Positions 1 to 7,182 are shown, numbered from the stretch's first letter. The stretch is 15,761 nt of DNA from an uncultured Oscillospiraceae bacterium (GCA_944385305.1 CALWWS010000120.1:1-15761), one strand, 5' to 3'. The notes: generated by a model from the letters alone, not told the origin. Numbers and translations are program-made.

Positions 1-383
1 ACCCGGACAAGCTTGCCCGGGTCTTCGATAATGTGCTGCGCAACGCGGTCAACTACAGCATCCCCGGCGGCCAGGTGGAGATCGAGGCCCGCCGCCAGGG
101 GGACTGGGCGGAGATCACCATCCGCAATGAGGGGCTGGAGATCCCTGAGGGGGAGCTGGCCAACATCTTCCGCAAGTTCTACCGGCTGGACGCCGCCCGC
201 TCCAGCCGCACCGGCGGGGCGGGGCTGGGCCTGGCCATTGCCAAGGAGATTGTGGAGCTCCACGGGGGCACCATCCGGGCGGAGAGCAACGGGCGTATGA
301 CCAGCTTTATCATCACCCTGCCTCTGTACGAGGAGGGGCAGGGGGCGGAGTTGGCGGCGGCCGGGGAGAGCGCCTGTACATAA
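1..383 (+). CDS. Sensor histidine kinase, C-terminal ATPase domain (5' truncated)
   Basis: This is the 3' end of a sensor histidine kinase; the frame opens at base 3 and ends at TAA 381-383, so sensor, membrane and phospho-acceptor histidine parts lie outside the window. Visible are the N box (DNVLRNAVNYS), a VanS-style G1 region (IRNEGLEIPEGEL), the F box (IFRKFYRLDAARS) and the G2 box (GGAGLGLAIAKEIVELHGG). These are the ATP-binding elements of the HATPase_c fold, which autophosphorylates the kinase and feeds a response regulator, expected just upstream but not visible. N replaces the classical DxGxG aspartate, which is usual in VanS-type kinases. After the last domain strand there is a short alanine- and glutamate-rich tail. 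A strong terminator follows directly. The signal sensed cannot be told from this fragment. Confidence 0.93.
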   Translation, partial: PDKLARVFDNVLRNAVNYSIPGGQVEIEARRQGDWAEITIRNEGLEIPEGELANIFRKFYRLDAARSSRTGGAGLGLAIAKEIVELHGGTIRAESNGRMTSFIITLPLYEEGQGAELAAAGESACT

Positions 384-436
384 GACATAAAAAGGGGAGC
401 GCTGCAGAATATCTGCAGCGCTCCCCTTTTTATGTC
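384..436. terminator. Bidirectional terminator between kinase and citrate synthase
   Basis: Bases 384-407 and 413-436 form a perfect 24-bp inverted repeat around a 5-base loop (AATAT). The GC-rich centre (GGGGAGCGCTGCAG) is flanked by an A-run on the left and a T-run on the right, so it can act as an intrinsic terminator on both strands. It starts immediately after the kinase stop codon and ends five bases before the citrate synthase stop codon. This fits the convergent arrangement. Confidence 0.95.
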
Positions 437-441
437 GGGTA

Positions 442-1806
442 TTATCGCTGATCCAGGGGGATGAAGGTGCGCATGGGGGCCACCGCCTTGTAGGCCGGGC
501 GGATAATCCGGTTGCCCGGCTGGTAGACCTCCTCAATCCGGTGGGCGCACCAGCCCACCATGCGTGCCACGGCGAACAGGGGGGTGTAGAGCTCCTGGGG
601 GATACCCATCATCTTGTACACCATGCCGGAGAACATGTCCACATTGGCGCACACCACCTTGCGCTCCCCCTTCACCGAGAGGAGCACCTCGGGAGTGAGC
701 CGCTCCACCGCCTCGTAGAGCTCAAACTCATCCAGCATGCCCTTGGTGGCCGCCATCTTCTTGGCAAACTTCTTCAGGATCACCGCACGGGGGTCGGACA
801 GGGTGTAGATGGCGTGGCCCATGCCGTAGATGAGGCCCGAGCGGTCGGCGGCCTCCTTGCGGAGAATACGGCCCAGGTAGGCGCGGATCTCGTCGTCATC
901 CTTCCAGTCCTTTACATCCTTTTCGATGTGGGAGAACATCTCCATGACCTTCTTGTTGGCGCCGCCGTGGCGGGGGCCCTTCAGGGAGCCCACAGCGGCG
1001 GCAATGGCGGAGTAGATGTCGGTGCCCGAGGAGGAGAGCACCCGGCAGGTGAAGGCGGAGTTGTTGCCGCCGCCGTGCTCGGCGTGGAGCACCAGGCACA
1101 GATCCAGCAGCCGGGCCTCCTCCTGGGTGTACTGGTTGTCGTGGCGCACCGAGTAAAGGAAGTTCTCCGCCACCGACAGCCCCGGCTGGGGCCGGTGGAG
1201 GTAGAGGGACTCGTTGTCGTAGTAGTGGCGCTTTACCGCAAAGGCGTGGGCCACAATGACCGGCACCCGGGCGATGAGGGCGATGGCCTGCTGGAGCTGG
1301 TTGGCCAGGGACATGTCGTCGGGCGCGTCGTCGTAGGAGTAGAGAGCCAGCACCGAGCGGGCCAGCTTGTTCATCACGTCGGGGCTGGGGGCTTTGATGA
1401 TCATGTCCTCGGTGAACATGTGAGGCAGGGTGTGGTGGGCGGAGAGCAGCTCCTGGAAGGAGTAGAGCTGCTCCCGGGTGGGCAGGGCGCCGAAGAGGAG
1501 CAGGTAGGCGGTCTCCTCAAAGCCGAAGCGGCCCTCGCTCATAAACCCGCCGATGAGCTCCTCCACGTCAATGCCCCGGTAGATCAGCTTGCCGGGCATG
1601 GGAACCCGCTCTCCGTCCTGCACGTAGTAGCCCAGCACGTTGCCGATCTGGGTCACCCCGGCCATCACGCCGGTGCCGTCGGCGTTGCGCAGGCCCCGCT
1701 TGACCTCATACTTCTCATAGTAGGCGGGATCAATTTGGTTATGCTTCTGGTATTCCCCGCATAGACTCTCAATAAAGTCCTTGGAGATGGTGCCCTCATT
1801 CTGCAT
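442..1806 (-). CDS. gltA: Citrate synthase
   Basis: 454-residue citrate synthase, condensing acetyl-CoA and oxaloacetate to citrate in the cytosol. The catalytic pattern is complete: GPRHGGAN (His280), GMGHAIY followed by DPRA (His331), and NVDMFSG (Asp390). Substrate-binding signatures HAEHGGGNNS (residues 241-250), the TPLFAVARMVGW stretch (408-419) and RIIRP (433-437) are also present. The EHGGGNNS version and the ~450-residue length are typical of clostridial enzymes, somewhat longer than the ~370-430 of Bacillus and E. coli forms. The start ATG is preceded by AAAGGAG with 9 bases of spacing. The gene stands alone, with no aconitase or isocitrate dehydrogenase next to it. In an anaerobe it probably serves the oxidative branch towards glutamate. 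The si-type assignment follows from the fold motifs. Confidence 0.96.
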   Translation of the reverse strand: MQNEGTISKDFIESLCGEYQKHNQIDPAYYEKYEVKRGLRNADGTGVMAGVTQIGNVLGYYVQDGERVPMPGKLIYRGIDVEELIGGFMSEGRFGFEETAYLLLFGALPTREQLYSFQELLSAHHTLPHMFTEDMIIKAPSPDVMNKLARSVLALYSYDDAPDDMSLANQLQQAIALIARVPVIVAHAFAVKRHYYDNESLYLHRPQPGLSVAENFLYSVRHDNQYTQEEARLLDLCLVLHAEHGGGNNSAFTCRVLSSSGTDIYSAIAAAVGSLKGPRHGGANKKVMEMFSHIEKDVKDWKDDDEIRAYLGRILRKEAADRSGLIYGMGHAIYTLSDPRAVILKKFAKKMAATKGMLDEFELYEAVERLTPEVLLSVKGERKVVCANVDMFSGMVYKMMGIPQELYTPLFAVARMVGWCAHRIEEVYQPGNRIIRPAYKAVAPMRTFIPLDQR

Positions 1807-1824
1807 GTCCAGGCGCTCCTTTGC

Positions 1825-1853
1825 CCATATTATTTCGCATTATTGTATACTCT
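1825..1853 (+). promoter_or_regulatory. Putative SigE-type promoter of spoIID
   Basis: On the plus strand CCATATT (1825-1831) resembles the SigE -35 (KMATATT) with one mismatch. TATACTCT (1846-1853) resembles the SigE -10 (CATACAnT) with two mismatches. The spacing is 14 bases. SigE control of spoIID is established in Bacillus. The site here is inferred from sequence similarity, and it leaves a leader of about 135 bases before the chosen start. Confidence 0.45.
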
Positions 1854-1870
1854 TTTTTGTGCCGCGTCAA
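1842..1870 (-). promoter_or_regulatory. Vegetative (SigA-type) promoter of citrate synthase
   Basis: Reading the minus strand, TTGACG (1865-1870) and TACAAT (1842-1847) are separated by exactly 17 bases. Each hexamer has one mismatch to consensus. The predicted transcript would begin about 30 bases before the citrate synthase ATG. The -10 overlaps the SigE-like promoter for spoIID on the other strand. Confidence 0.75.
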
Positions 1871-1995
1871 TGGCAATAGGCCACAAAGAGAGCGGTTTGC
1901 CCCCGCCGGACATTTGGAGCCATGGAGGGAGAGGAAGGGGAAAAGTGAAACGACGAAGAATCAAACTTGCAAAGAACTGGAAGGAAGAGACCACC

Positions 1996-3018
1996 ATGAA
2001 GCAGGTGGCGGCCACGGGGCTGGTGCTGCTCCTGCTGCTTTTTCTCCTGCCCATGCTGCTGCTGCGGGGAGAACCGCTGGTGACCCCCGGCGGAGAGACG
2101 GTACAAGAGAGCGGAGGGCTTCCCCTGGACCGGGAGGTGGTCACCGCCCCGCCGGAGAGCGCCGACGCCGCCCTCTCCGTGACGGTAGACACCGGGGAGG
2201 GCGGGGTGGTGACCCTGTCCATGGAGGAGTACCTGTGGCGGGTGGTGGCCGCCGAGATGCCCGCCTCCTTTGAGTCCGAGGCGCTCAAGGCCCAGACGGT
2301 GGCCGCCCGCACCTATACGGTTGCCAAGATGGAGCAAACCGTGCAGGCACACCCGGACGCCCAGGTGTGCACCGACATCGCCTGCTGCCAGGCCTACATA
2401 GATCCCGCCCAGGCCGCCGCCAACTGGGGGGAAAACGCCCAGAGCTGCACCCAAAAGATTGCCGACGCCATCTCCCAGACCGACGGGATGGTGATCCTCT
2501 ACCAGGGGCAGCCAATCCAGGCGGTGTTTTTCTCCTCGGCAGCGGGGCGCACGGTAGACGCGGTGGAGGTGTGGGGCAACGCGGTACCCTATCTCACCGG
2601 GGTGGACAGCCCCGAGGGGGAGGAGGACGTGCCCAACTACCACAGCACCGTTACCATACCGGCAGAGGAGTTTAAAAGCAGGCTCCTGGCGGCGTACAGC
2701 GGGGCGGATTTGAGCGGCGACCCCGCCGGGTGGTTTCAAAACACCGTCTGCAACTCCGCCGGCGGGGTGGATACGGTGGAGGTGGGAGGCGTTACCCTCA
2801 CCGGCCAGCAGGTGCGGGCGCTGTTTGAGCTGCGCTCGGCCAACTTCACTGTGACGGCGGGAGAGGATGGGATCACCTTTACCGTCACCGGCTACGGCCA
2901 CGGGGTGGGAATGAGCCAGTACGGGGCCAACGCTCTGGCCAAACAGGGAAAGAGCTGGGAGGAGATTTTAAAATGGTACTACACCGGCGTGGAGATCGCC
3001 CCCTATGATCCGGGCTGA
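1996..3018 (+). CDS. spoIID: Stage II sporulation protein D (peptidoglycan lytic transglycosylase)
   Basis: 340-residue SpoIID, a membrane-anchored lytic transglycosylase that, with SpoIIP and SpoIIM, degrades septal peptidoglycan during engulfment of the forespore. Residues 7-23 form one leucine-rich membrane segment after a short MKQ start, matching the Bacillus protein in length (about 343). The catalytic motif WRVVAAEMPA holds Glu87, the equivalent of the catalytic glutamate of Bacillus. The C-terminal signature GYGHGVGMSQYGANALA (299-315) is intact. His119, Cys125 and Cys131 are spaced as the zinc site reported for the Clostridioides difficile protein. The ATG at 1996 was chosen because GGAAGGAAG sits 8 bases upstream and the membrane segment then lies at the N terminus. 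A GTG at 1945 would add a basic 17-residue extension and cannot be excluded. No spoIIIAH, spoIIQ or spoIIID-like neighbour is visible. The gene stands alone. Confidence 0.95.
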   Translation: MKQVAATGLVLLLLLFLLPMLLLRGEPLVTPGGETVQESGGLPLDREVVTAPPESADAALSVTVDTGEGGVVTLSMEEYLWRVVAAEMPASFESEALKAQTVAARTYTVAKMEQTVQAHPDAQVCTDIACCQAYIDPAQAAANWGENAQSCTQKIADAISQTDGMVILYQGQPIQAVFFSSAAGRTVDAVEVWGNAVPYLTGVDSPEGEEDVPNYHSTVTIPAEEFKSRLLAAYSGADLSGDPAGWFQNTVCNSAGGVDTVEVGGVTLTGQQVRALFELRSANFTVTAGEDGITFTVTGYGHGVGMSQYGANALAKQGKSWEEILKWYYTGVEIAPYDPG

Positions 3019-3045
3019 AGAGGGCAGATCCTCCATTGACAGGCG

Positions 3046-3054
3046 TGGTATAAT
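3046..3054 (+). promoter_or_regulatory. Extended -10 promoter of the FAD dehydrogenase gene
   Basis: TGGTATAAT (3046-3054) is a perfect extended -10 (TGnTATAAT), about 50 bases before the ATG at 3105. A TTGACA occurs at 3036-3041 but only 7 bases upstream, too close to serve as its -35. The promoter call rests on the extended -10 alone. Confidence 0.5.
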
Positions 3055-3104
3055 GAATTGGGCCTGTACGGGCTCAATCTGATTTGTAAAGTGAGAGATC
3101 GCAC

Positions 3105-4508
3105 ATGAACACATGCTATGACGTTGCCATCATCGGCTGCGGCACCGCAGGGGTCTTTGCCGGGTACGAGCTGCTGCGCCGCAACCCCGGACTCAAGGTG
3201 GTCACCCTGGAGCAGGGGGCGGACATCTACAGCCGCAGCTGCCCCATCGTGGCTGGAAAGGTGAAGGAGTGCATCCACTGCAAGGTGTGCGACACCATGT
3301 GCGGCTTCGGCGGGGCCGGGGCCTTCTCCGACGGGAAGTACAACTTTACCACCGCCTTCGGCGGCTGGCTCACCGACTTTATGCCCAAGGACGAGGTTAT
3401 GGCCCTCATAGACTACGTGGACAGCATCAACATGAAGCACGGCGCCACCGACAAGGTCTTCTCCACCGACACCCCGGCAGCCCGGGCGCTGGAGAAGAAG
3501 GCGCTGGAGTTTGATCTGCACCTGCTCCAGGCCCGGTGCAAGCACCTGGGCACGGAGAACAACCTGAACATCCTCAAGAGCATCTACGAGGAGGTCTCCC
3601 AGGTGGTGGAGTACCGCTTCCGCACACCGGTGACCACCATCGAGAACCGGGGGGCGGAGGGCTACCGCCTGACCACCGAGAAGGGGGATCAGGTCAGCTG
3701 CAAGTGGCTCATCGCCGCCCCGGGGCGCTCGGGGGCGGAGTGGTTTGCCAACCAGTGCAAGGATCTGGGCATTGAGCTTATCAACAACCAGGTGGACATC
3801 GGCGTGCGGGTAGAGCTGCCCGCCAAGGTGTTTGAGCACATCACCGACGTGGTCTACGAGTCCAAGCTGGTCTACCGCACCAAGCAGTACGGCGACCAGG
3901 TGCGCACCTTCTGCATGAACCCCTACGGTCACGTGGTGGCCGAGAACGTGGAGGGGATCAACACGGTCAACGGCCACTCCTACGCCGACCCCTCCCTCCA
4001 GAGCGAGAACACCAACTTTGCCCTGCTGGTGTCCAACCGCTTTACCTCCCCCTTCAACGAGCCCTACCGCTACGGCAAGCACATCGCCTCCCTGAGCAAC
4101 ATGCTGGCCGGCGGGGTGCTGGTGCAGCGCTTCGGAGATCTGGTGGGGGGCATCCGCACCAACGAGCACCGGCTGAGCAAGTCCTTCGTGCGCCCCACCC
4201 TCACCGCCGCCACCCCGGGGGATCTCTCCCTGGCCCTGCCCAAGCGGCAGCTGGACGACATCATCGAGATGATCTACCAGCTGGACAAGCTGGCCCCCGG
4301 CACCGCCAACTATGACACCCTGCTCTACGGGGCGGAGGTGAAGTTCTACTCCTCCCGCCTGGCCCTATCCGGGGAGCTGGAGACCGCCCTGCCCAACTTC
4401 TTCGCCATCGGCGACGGGGCGGGAGTTACCCGGGGCCTGGCCCAGGCGGGCGCCTCGGGGGTGAAGGTGGCCCAGGTCATCTCCCAGCGCCTGCACCAGG
4501 GGGCGTAA
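3105..4508 (+). CDS. FAD-dependent dehydrogenase (COG2509-like)
   Basis: 467-residue flavoprotein of the uncharacterised FAD-dependent dehydrogenase group COG2509. An N-terminal Rossmann motif (VAIIGCGTAGVFAGYEL, from residue 7) is followed by the strand-end acidic residue in VVTLEQG. A second FAD-contacting segment near the C terminus reads FFAIGDGAGVTRGLAQAGASG (432-452). Between them, GFGGAGAFSDGKYN (67-80) is a signature of the group. Cys56, Cys59, Cys62 and Cys66 immediately before it form C-x2-C-x2-C-x3-C, spaced like a bacterial ferredoxin cluster motif. No membrane segment or signal peptide is seen, so it is probably cytosolic. The substrate and electron partner are unknown. The ribosome binding site is weak (GTGAGAGA before the ATG). 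It is the only gene between spoIID and a convergent terminator. Confidence 0.85.
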   Translation: MNTCYDVAIIGCGTAGVFAGYELLRRNPGLKVVTLEQGADIYSRSCPIVAGKVKECIHCKVCDTMCGFGGAGAFSDGKYNFTTAFGGWLTDFMPKDEVMALIDYVDSINMKHGATDKVFSTDTPAARALEKKALEFDLHLLQARCKHLGTENNLNILKSIYEEVSQVVEYRFRTPVTTIENRGAEGYRLTTEKGDQVSCKWLIAAPGRSGAEWFANQCKDLGIELINNQVDIGVRVELPAKVFEHITDVVYESKLVYRTKQYGDQVRTFCMNPYGHVVAENVEGINTVNGHSYADPSLQSENTNFALLVSNRFTSPFNEPYRYGKHIASLSNMLAGGVLVQRFGDLVGGIRTNEHRLSKSFVRPTLTAATPGDLSLALPKRQLDDIIEMIYQLDKLAPGTANYDTLLYGAEVKFYSSRLALSGELETALPNFFAIGDGAGVTRGLAQAGASGVKVAQVISQRLHQGA

Positions 4509-4537
4509 GCCTCCGCCCAGCTTTTGCAGGACATGAC

Positions 4538-4567
4538 AAAGCGCCCGGGAGAAATCCCGGGCGCTTT
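4538..4567. terminator. Bidirectional terminator, FAD dehydrogenase / dCMP deaminase
   Basis: A perfect 13-bp stem (4538-4550 with 4555-4567) closes on a GAAA tetraloop. It has A's on its left side and T's on its right, so it can stop transcription from both sides. It lies between two convergent genes. Its stem core GCGCCCGGGA recurs in the terminator at 8290-8318. Confidence 0.93.
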
Positions 4568-4575
4568 TGCGTCCA

Positions 4576-5061
4576 TCAGATTTGGCCGGGGGGCAGGGAG
4601 TCGTCCTCCCGGATCCACTCCTCCACCTCCACCACCCGGTAGTCGGTGGGGGTGTCCCGGATGACCACCCGCTGGATACCCGCGTTGATAATCTGCCGCC
4701 GGCACATGGTGCAGGAGGTGGAGTTGGGAATAAGGGCCCCGGTGGCCGGGTCGGTGCAGGCCATATACAGGGTGGAGCCCAGGGTGTCCCGCCGGGCGGC
4801 GGAGATAATGGCGTTGGCCTCGGCATGCACCGAGCGGCACAGCTCGTAGCGCTGGCCGGAGGGGATATTCATGGCCTCCCGGGTGCAGTAGTTGAGATCC
4901 ACGCAGTTTTTCCGCCCCCGGGGCGCCCCGTTGTACCCCGTGGCGATGATTTCATCGTTGCGCACGATGATGGCGCCGTAGCGCCGGCGCAGGCAGGTGG
5001 AGCGCTCGGCCACCGTCTGGGCGATGTCCAGATAGTAGTTTTCCTTTTCAACCCGGCCCAT
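4576..5061 (-). CDS. Deoxycytidylate (dCMP) deaminase
   Basis: 161-residue zinc-dependent dCMP deaminase of the ComEB type, converting dCMP to dUMP for thymidylate synthesis in the cytosol. The zinc/catalytic motifs are HAEANAI (His79, catalytic Glu81) and SCTMC (Cys117, Cys120), where the more common proline of PCxxC is replaced by serine. The early motif RRYGAIIVRNDEIIATGYNGAPRG (26-49, phosphate and base pocket region) is well kept. Additional cysteines at 23, 53, 59 and 75 resemble the second structural zinc site seen in some members of this family. GGAGG lies 7 bases before the ATG. Despite the Bacillus name comEB, no competence gene is nearby. Confidence 0.93.
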   Translation of the reverse strand: MGRVEKENYYLDIAQTVAERSTCLRRRYGAIIVRNDEIIATGYNGAPRGRKNCVDLNYCTREAMNIPSGQRYELCRSVHAEANAIISAARRDTLGSTLYMACTDPATGALIPNSTSCTMCRRQIINAGIQRVVIRDTPTDYRVVEVEEWIREDDSLPPGQI

Positions 5062-5090
5062 TGTATCCCTCCATGACGTACTTTTTTAAC

Positions 5091-5119
5091 AGTATAGCGG
5101 CTTTTTCCCTCTCCTGCAA
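5091..5119 (-). promoter_or_regulatory. Probable promoter of dCMP deaminase
   Basis: On the minus strand TATACT (5091-5096) lies 17 bases downstream of TTGCAG (5114-5119). The -10 matches consensus at five of six bases and the -35 only at three. The position, about 30 bases before the start codon, supports it. Confidence 0.45.
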
Positions 5120-5151
5120 GCACAATTCACATATTGTTTACGTTTGTGTCC

Positions 5152-5180
5152 TTGACGCGGGCCGCCGCAGGCGCTATCAT
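5152..5180 (+). promoter_or_regulatory. SigA-type promoter of the zinc-ribbon membrane protein
   Basis: TTGACG (5152-5157) and TATCAT (5175-5180) are spaced by 17 bases, with one mismatch each to consensus. Transcription would start about 55 bases before the ATG at 5245. It runs divergently from the dCMP deaminase promoter about 35 bases to its left. Confidence 0.7.
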
Positions 5181-5244
5181 GGTTCTGTTAAGAAAGCCTT
5201 AAGAATTTGTCCCAACGCTTGTCAGAAGGAGACGACCGTATTTC

Positions 5245-5634
5245 ATGAACTTTCTGCGAAGACTGATGTACGGCCGGTACGGCTATGATCCGCTTTGCGG
5301 TTTTCTTCTGCTGGTGTACCTTGTTTTGTATCTGGTGTCTGCTGTATTCAGCTGGTCCATTTTGTCCTGGGTCGCGCTTGTCGTGCTGCTGTGGGCCTTC
5401 TTCCGCATGATGTCCCGCAGGATTCCCCAGCGGCGGGCGGAGAACGCCAAGTTTATGCAGCTGGCCGGCCCTGTCATCCGCTGGTGCAGGATGCGCCACA
5501 CCATCCACACAGACAAGGAGCACCGCTATTTCCGCTGCCCCAACTGCGGACAGTACCTGCGGGTCCCCCGGGGCAAGGGCAAGATCACCGTCACCTGCCG
5601 CAGCTGTGGGGTGAGCTTTGAGGAGAAGAGCTGA
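5245..5634 (+). CDS. Small membrane protein with C-terminal zinc ribbon
   Basis: 129-residue protein of unknown function. Two hydrophobic segments (about residues 17-34 and 36-54) form a membrane hairpin preceded by a basic, tyrosine-rich start. A basic linker (RMMSRRIPQRRAE) follows. The C terminus is a classical zinc ribbon with Cys98-x2-Cys101 and Cys118-x2-Cys121 (CPNC and CRSC knuckles). The ribbon should face the cytoplasm by the positive-inside rule and may bind nucleic acid or a protein partner, but nothing shows its ligand. AAGGAG stands 13 bases before the ATG, longer than ideal, and no better in-frame start exists upstream. The gene has its own good promoter and a terminator, so it is a monocistronic unit. 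I recognise the architecture from clostridial hypothetical proteins but not a named family. Confidence 0.82.
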   Translation: MNFLRRLMYGRYGYDPLCGFLLLVYLVLYLVSAVFSWSILSWVALVVLLWAFFRMMSRRIPQRRAENAKFMQLAGPVIRWCRMRHTIHTDKEHRYFRCPNCGQYLRVPRGKGKITVTCRSCGVSFEEKS

Positions 5635-5749
5635 CCCCCCGGAAGAGCCGCCGTGTTCTGCCGGTCAGGGAGTAGTCTGCCCCGCGGGGCGAACCCTTAC
5701 TCCCGGAGCGGCCGCCGCGGCCTGCCCCGCAGACAGAGAGAATAGATAG

Positions 5750-5786
5750 AAAGCCCCGGTACAGCCTGAAGCTGTACCGGGGCTTT
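5750..5786. terminator. Bidirectional terminator, zinc-ribbon gene / mnmE
   Basis: Bases 5750-5765 and 5771-5786 form a perfect 16-bp stem (AAAGCCCCGGTACAGC and complement) around the loop CTGAA. A's flank the left side and T's the right. It ends two bases before the mnmE stop codon. It is 116 bases beyond the zinc-ribbon gene, so it mainly fits mnmE but can serve both. Confidence 0.9.
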
Positions 5787-5788
5787 TG

Positions 5789-7159
5789 CTATTTTCCCAC
5801 GCAGAAGCGCCGGAAGATGCGGTCGGTCACATCCTCCCGGAGGTTGGCGCCGGTGAGCTCTCCCAGGGCGGCCAGGGCCTCCTCGGCGTCCACCAGGACG
5901 GCGTCGGGAGTCATGCCCATACCCAGGCTTTCCTCCGCCCGTCCCACCGCCTCCAGGGCCCGCCGGGCCGCCTCCGCCTGCCGGGCGTTGGAGAGCAGCT
6001 CCCCCGCGCCGGCGTCCGTCCCGCCGGGGAAGAGGGCGGCCACCGCCTCCCCCAGCTCCTCCAGCCCCTGGCCGGTGGCGGCGCTCACCACGCACAGGTG
6101 GGGGAAGCGCCGGCGCAGCCCGTCCAGATCCAGCACCAGGGGCAGATCGGACTTGTTCACCACGCAGATTACCCGGGGGGAGCGCAGGGCCTGCTCCATG
6201 GCCTCCTCGTCCTCTGCGGTGAGGGGCTGGGCCCCGTCCAGCACCAGCAGGGCCAGCTGGGCCCCCTCCAGGGCGGACAGACTGCGCTCCACACCCAGCT
6301 GCTCCACCGGGTCGCTGGCCCGGCGCATGCCCGCCGTGTCCACCAGACGCAGGGGGACGCCACCCAGCACGCACCGCTCCTCAATGGTGTCCCGTGTGGT
6401 GCCCGGGACGGGAGTGACAATGGCCCGGTCATACCCCAGCAGGGCGTTGAGCAGGGAGGATTTCCCCGCGTTGGGCCGCCCCACAAGCACGCAGGGCGCC
6501 CCCCGGGCGATGAGGCTGCCCCGGTCGTAGGTGGCCAGCAGCTCCTCCAGCCCCCTCCTGGCCCGGACCAGACCCTCCTCCAGCTCCCGGGCGCGGAAGG
6601 GGTCAATGTCCTCATCCGGGTAGTCCAGCACCGCGTGAAAGTGGGCCAGCAGATCCACCAGCCCGTCGTAGATGGCACCCACCCGCCGTCCCAGGGCGCC
6701 CCCCAGCTGGCCCGCCGCCTGGTGTACCGCCGCCGGGCTGTCCGCGTCCAGCAGGTCGGCCACCGCCTCGGCCTGGAGGAGGTCCAGCTTGCCGTTTAAA
6801 AAGGCCCGCCTGGTAAACTCCCCCGGCTGGGCCTGCCGGGCCCCGGCGGCAAAGAGAGCCTCCAGCCCCAGGGCCAGCACCGCCGGTGCGCCGTGACAGT
6901 GGATCTCCGCCGTGTCCTCCCCGGTGTAGCTCCCCGGCCCCCGGGACAGGGTGGCCAGCGCCTGGTCGATGGGGGCCCCGTCGGGCCCCAGCAGGGTGCC
7001 GTACACCAGCCTCCGGTTGGGGTACTCCCCCAGGGGGCGGCCGCTGGCCGGGCGAAACACCGCCTGGGCCGCGGCGACAGCCCCCTCCCCCGACAGGCGC
7101 AGAATTCCAATGGCCGCGGGCTGGCTGCCTGTGGCAATGGCGGCAATGGTGTGGGCCAT
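5789..7159 (-). CDS. mnmE: tRNA modification GTPase MnmE (TrmE)
   Basis: 456-residue GTPase that, with MnmG, installs the (carboxymethyl)aminomethyl group at the wobble uridine (U34) of certain tRNAs. The N-terminal tetrahydrofolate-binding domain begins TIAAIATGSQPAAIGILRLSG. The G domain carries GRPNAGKS (227-234), TTRD (254-257), DTAG (274-277) and NKSD (335-338). The C-terminal helical domain ends in CVGK (Cys453), a form of the conserved CIGK motif. The length equals that of Bacillus MnmE (459). The ATG at 7159 was chosen because GGAGGT lies 6 bases before it and the family's N terminus starts here; longer readings upstream would only add an unrelated proline-rich stretch. Usual partners mnmG, jag, yidC and rsmG are not adjacent in this window, which is unusual for Firmicutes. 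Confidence 0.97.
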   Translation of the reverse strand: MAHTIAAIATGSQPAAIGILRLSGEGAVAAAQAVFRPASGRPLGEYPNRRLVYGTLLGPDGAPIDQALATLSRGPGSYTGEDTAEIHCHGAPAVLALGLEALFAAGARQAQPGEFTRRAFLNGKLDLLQAEAVADLLDADSPAAVHQAAGQLGGALGRRVGAIYDGLVDLLAHFHAVLDYPDEDIDPFRARELEEGLVRARRGLEELLATYDRGSLIARGAPCVLVGRPNAGKSSLLNALLGYDRAIVTPVPGTTRDTIEERCVLGGVPLRLVDTAGMRRASDPVEQLGVERSLSALEGAQLALLVLDGAQPLTAEDEEAMEQALRSPRVICVVNKSDLPLVLDLDGLRRRFPHLCVVSAATGQGLEELGEAVAALFPGGTDAGAGELLSNARQAEAARRALEAVGRAEESLGMGMTPDAVLVDAEEALAALGELTGANLREDVTDRIFRRFCVGK

Positions 7160-7182
7160 GGTGGATACCTCCGTTCTCAGTG

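Noticed and set aside
541..1764. 407-codon open frame on the plus strand opposite citrate synthase
   Set aside because: It is the antisense of a clear citrate synthase, is rich in His/Gly/Val/Leu as expected from GC-rich antisense frames, and has no recognisable domain.
1867..2901. 344-codon open frame on the minus strand opposite spoIID
   Set aside because: Shadow of spoIID. It is Gly/His/Leu-rich and has no supporting start region.
3036..3054. TTGACA followed by TATAAT as a classical promoter
   Set aside because: The spacer is only 7 bases, far too short for a SigA -35/-10 pair. Only the extended -10 was kept.
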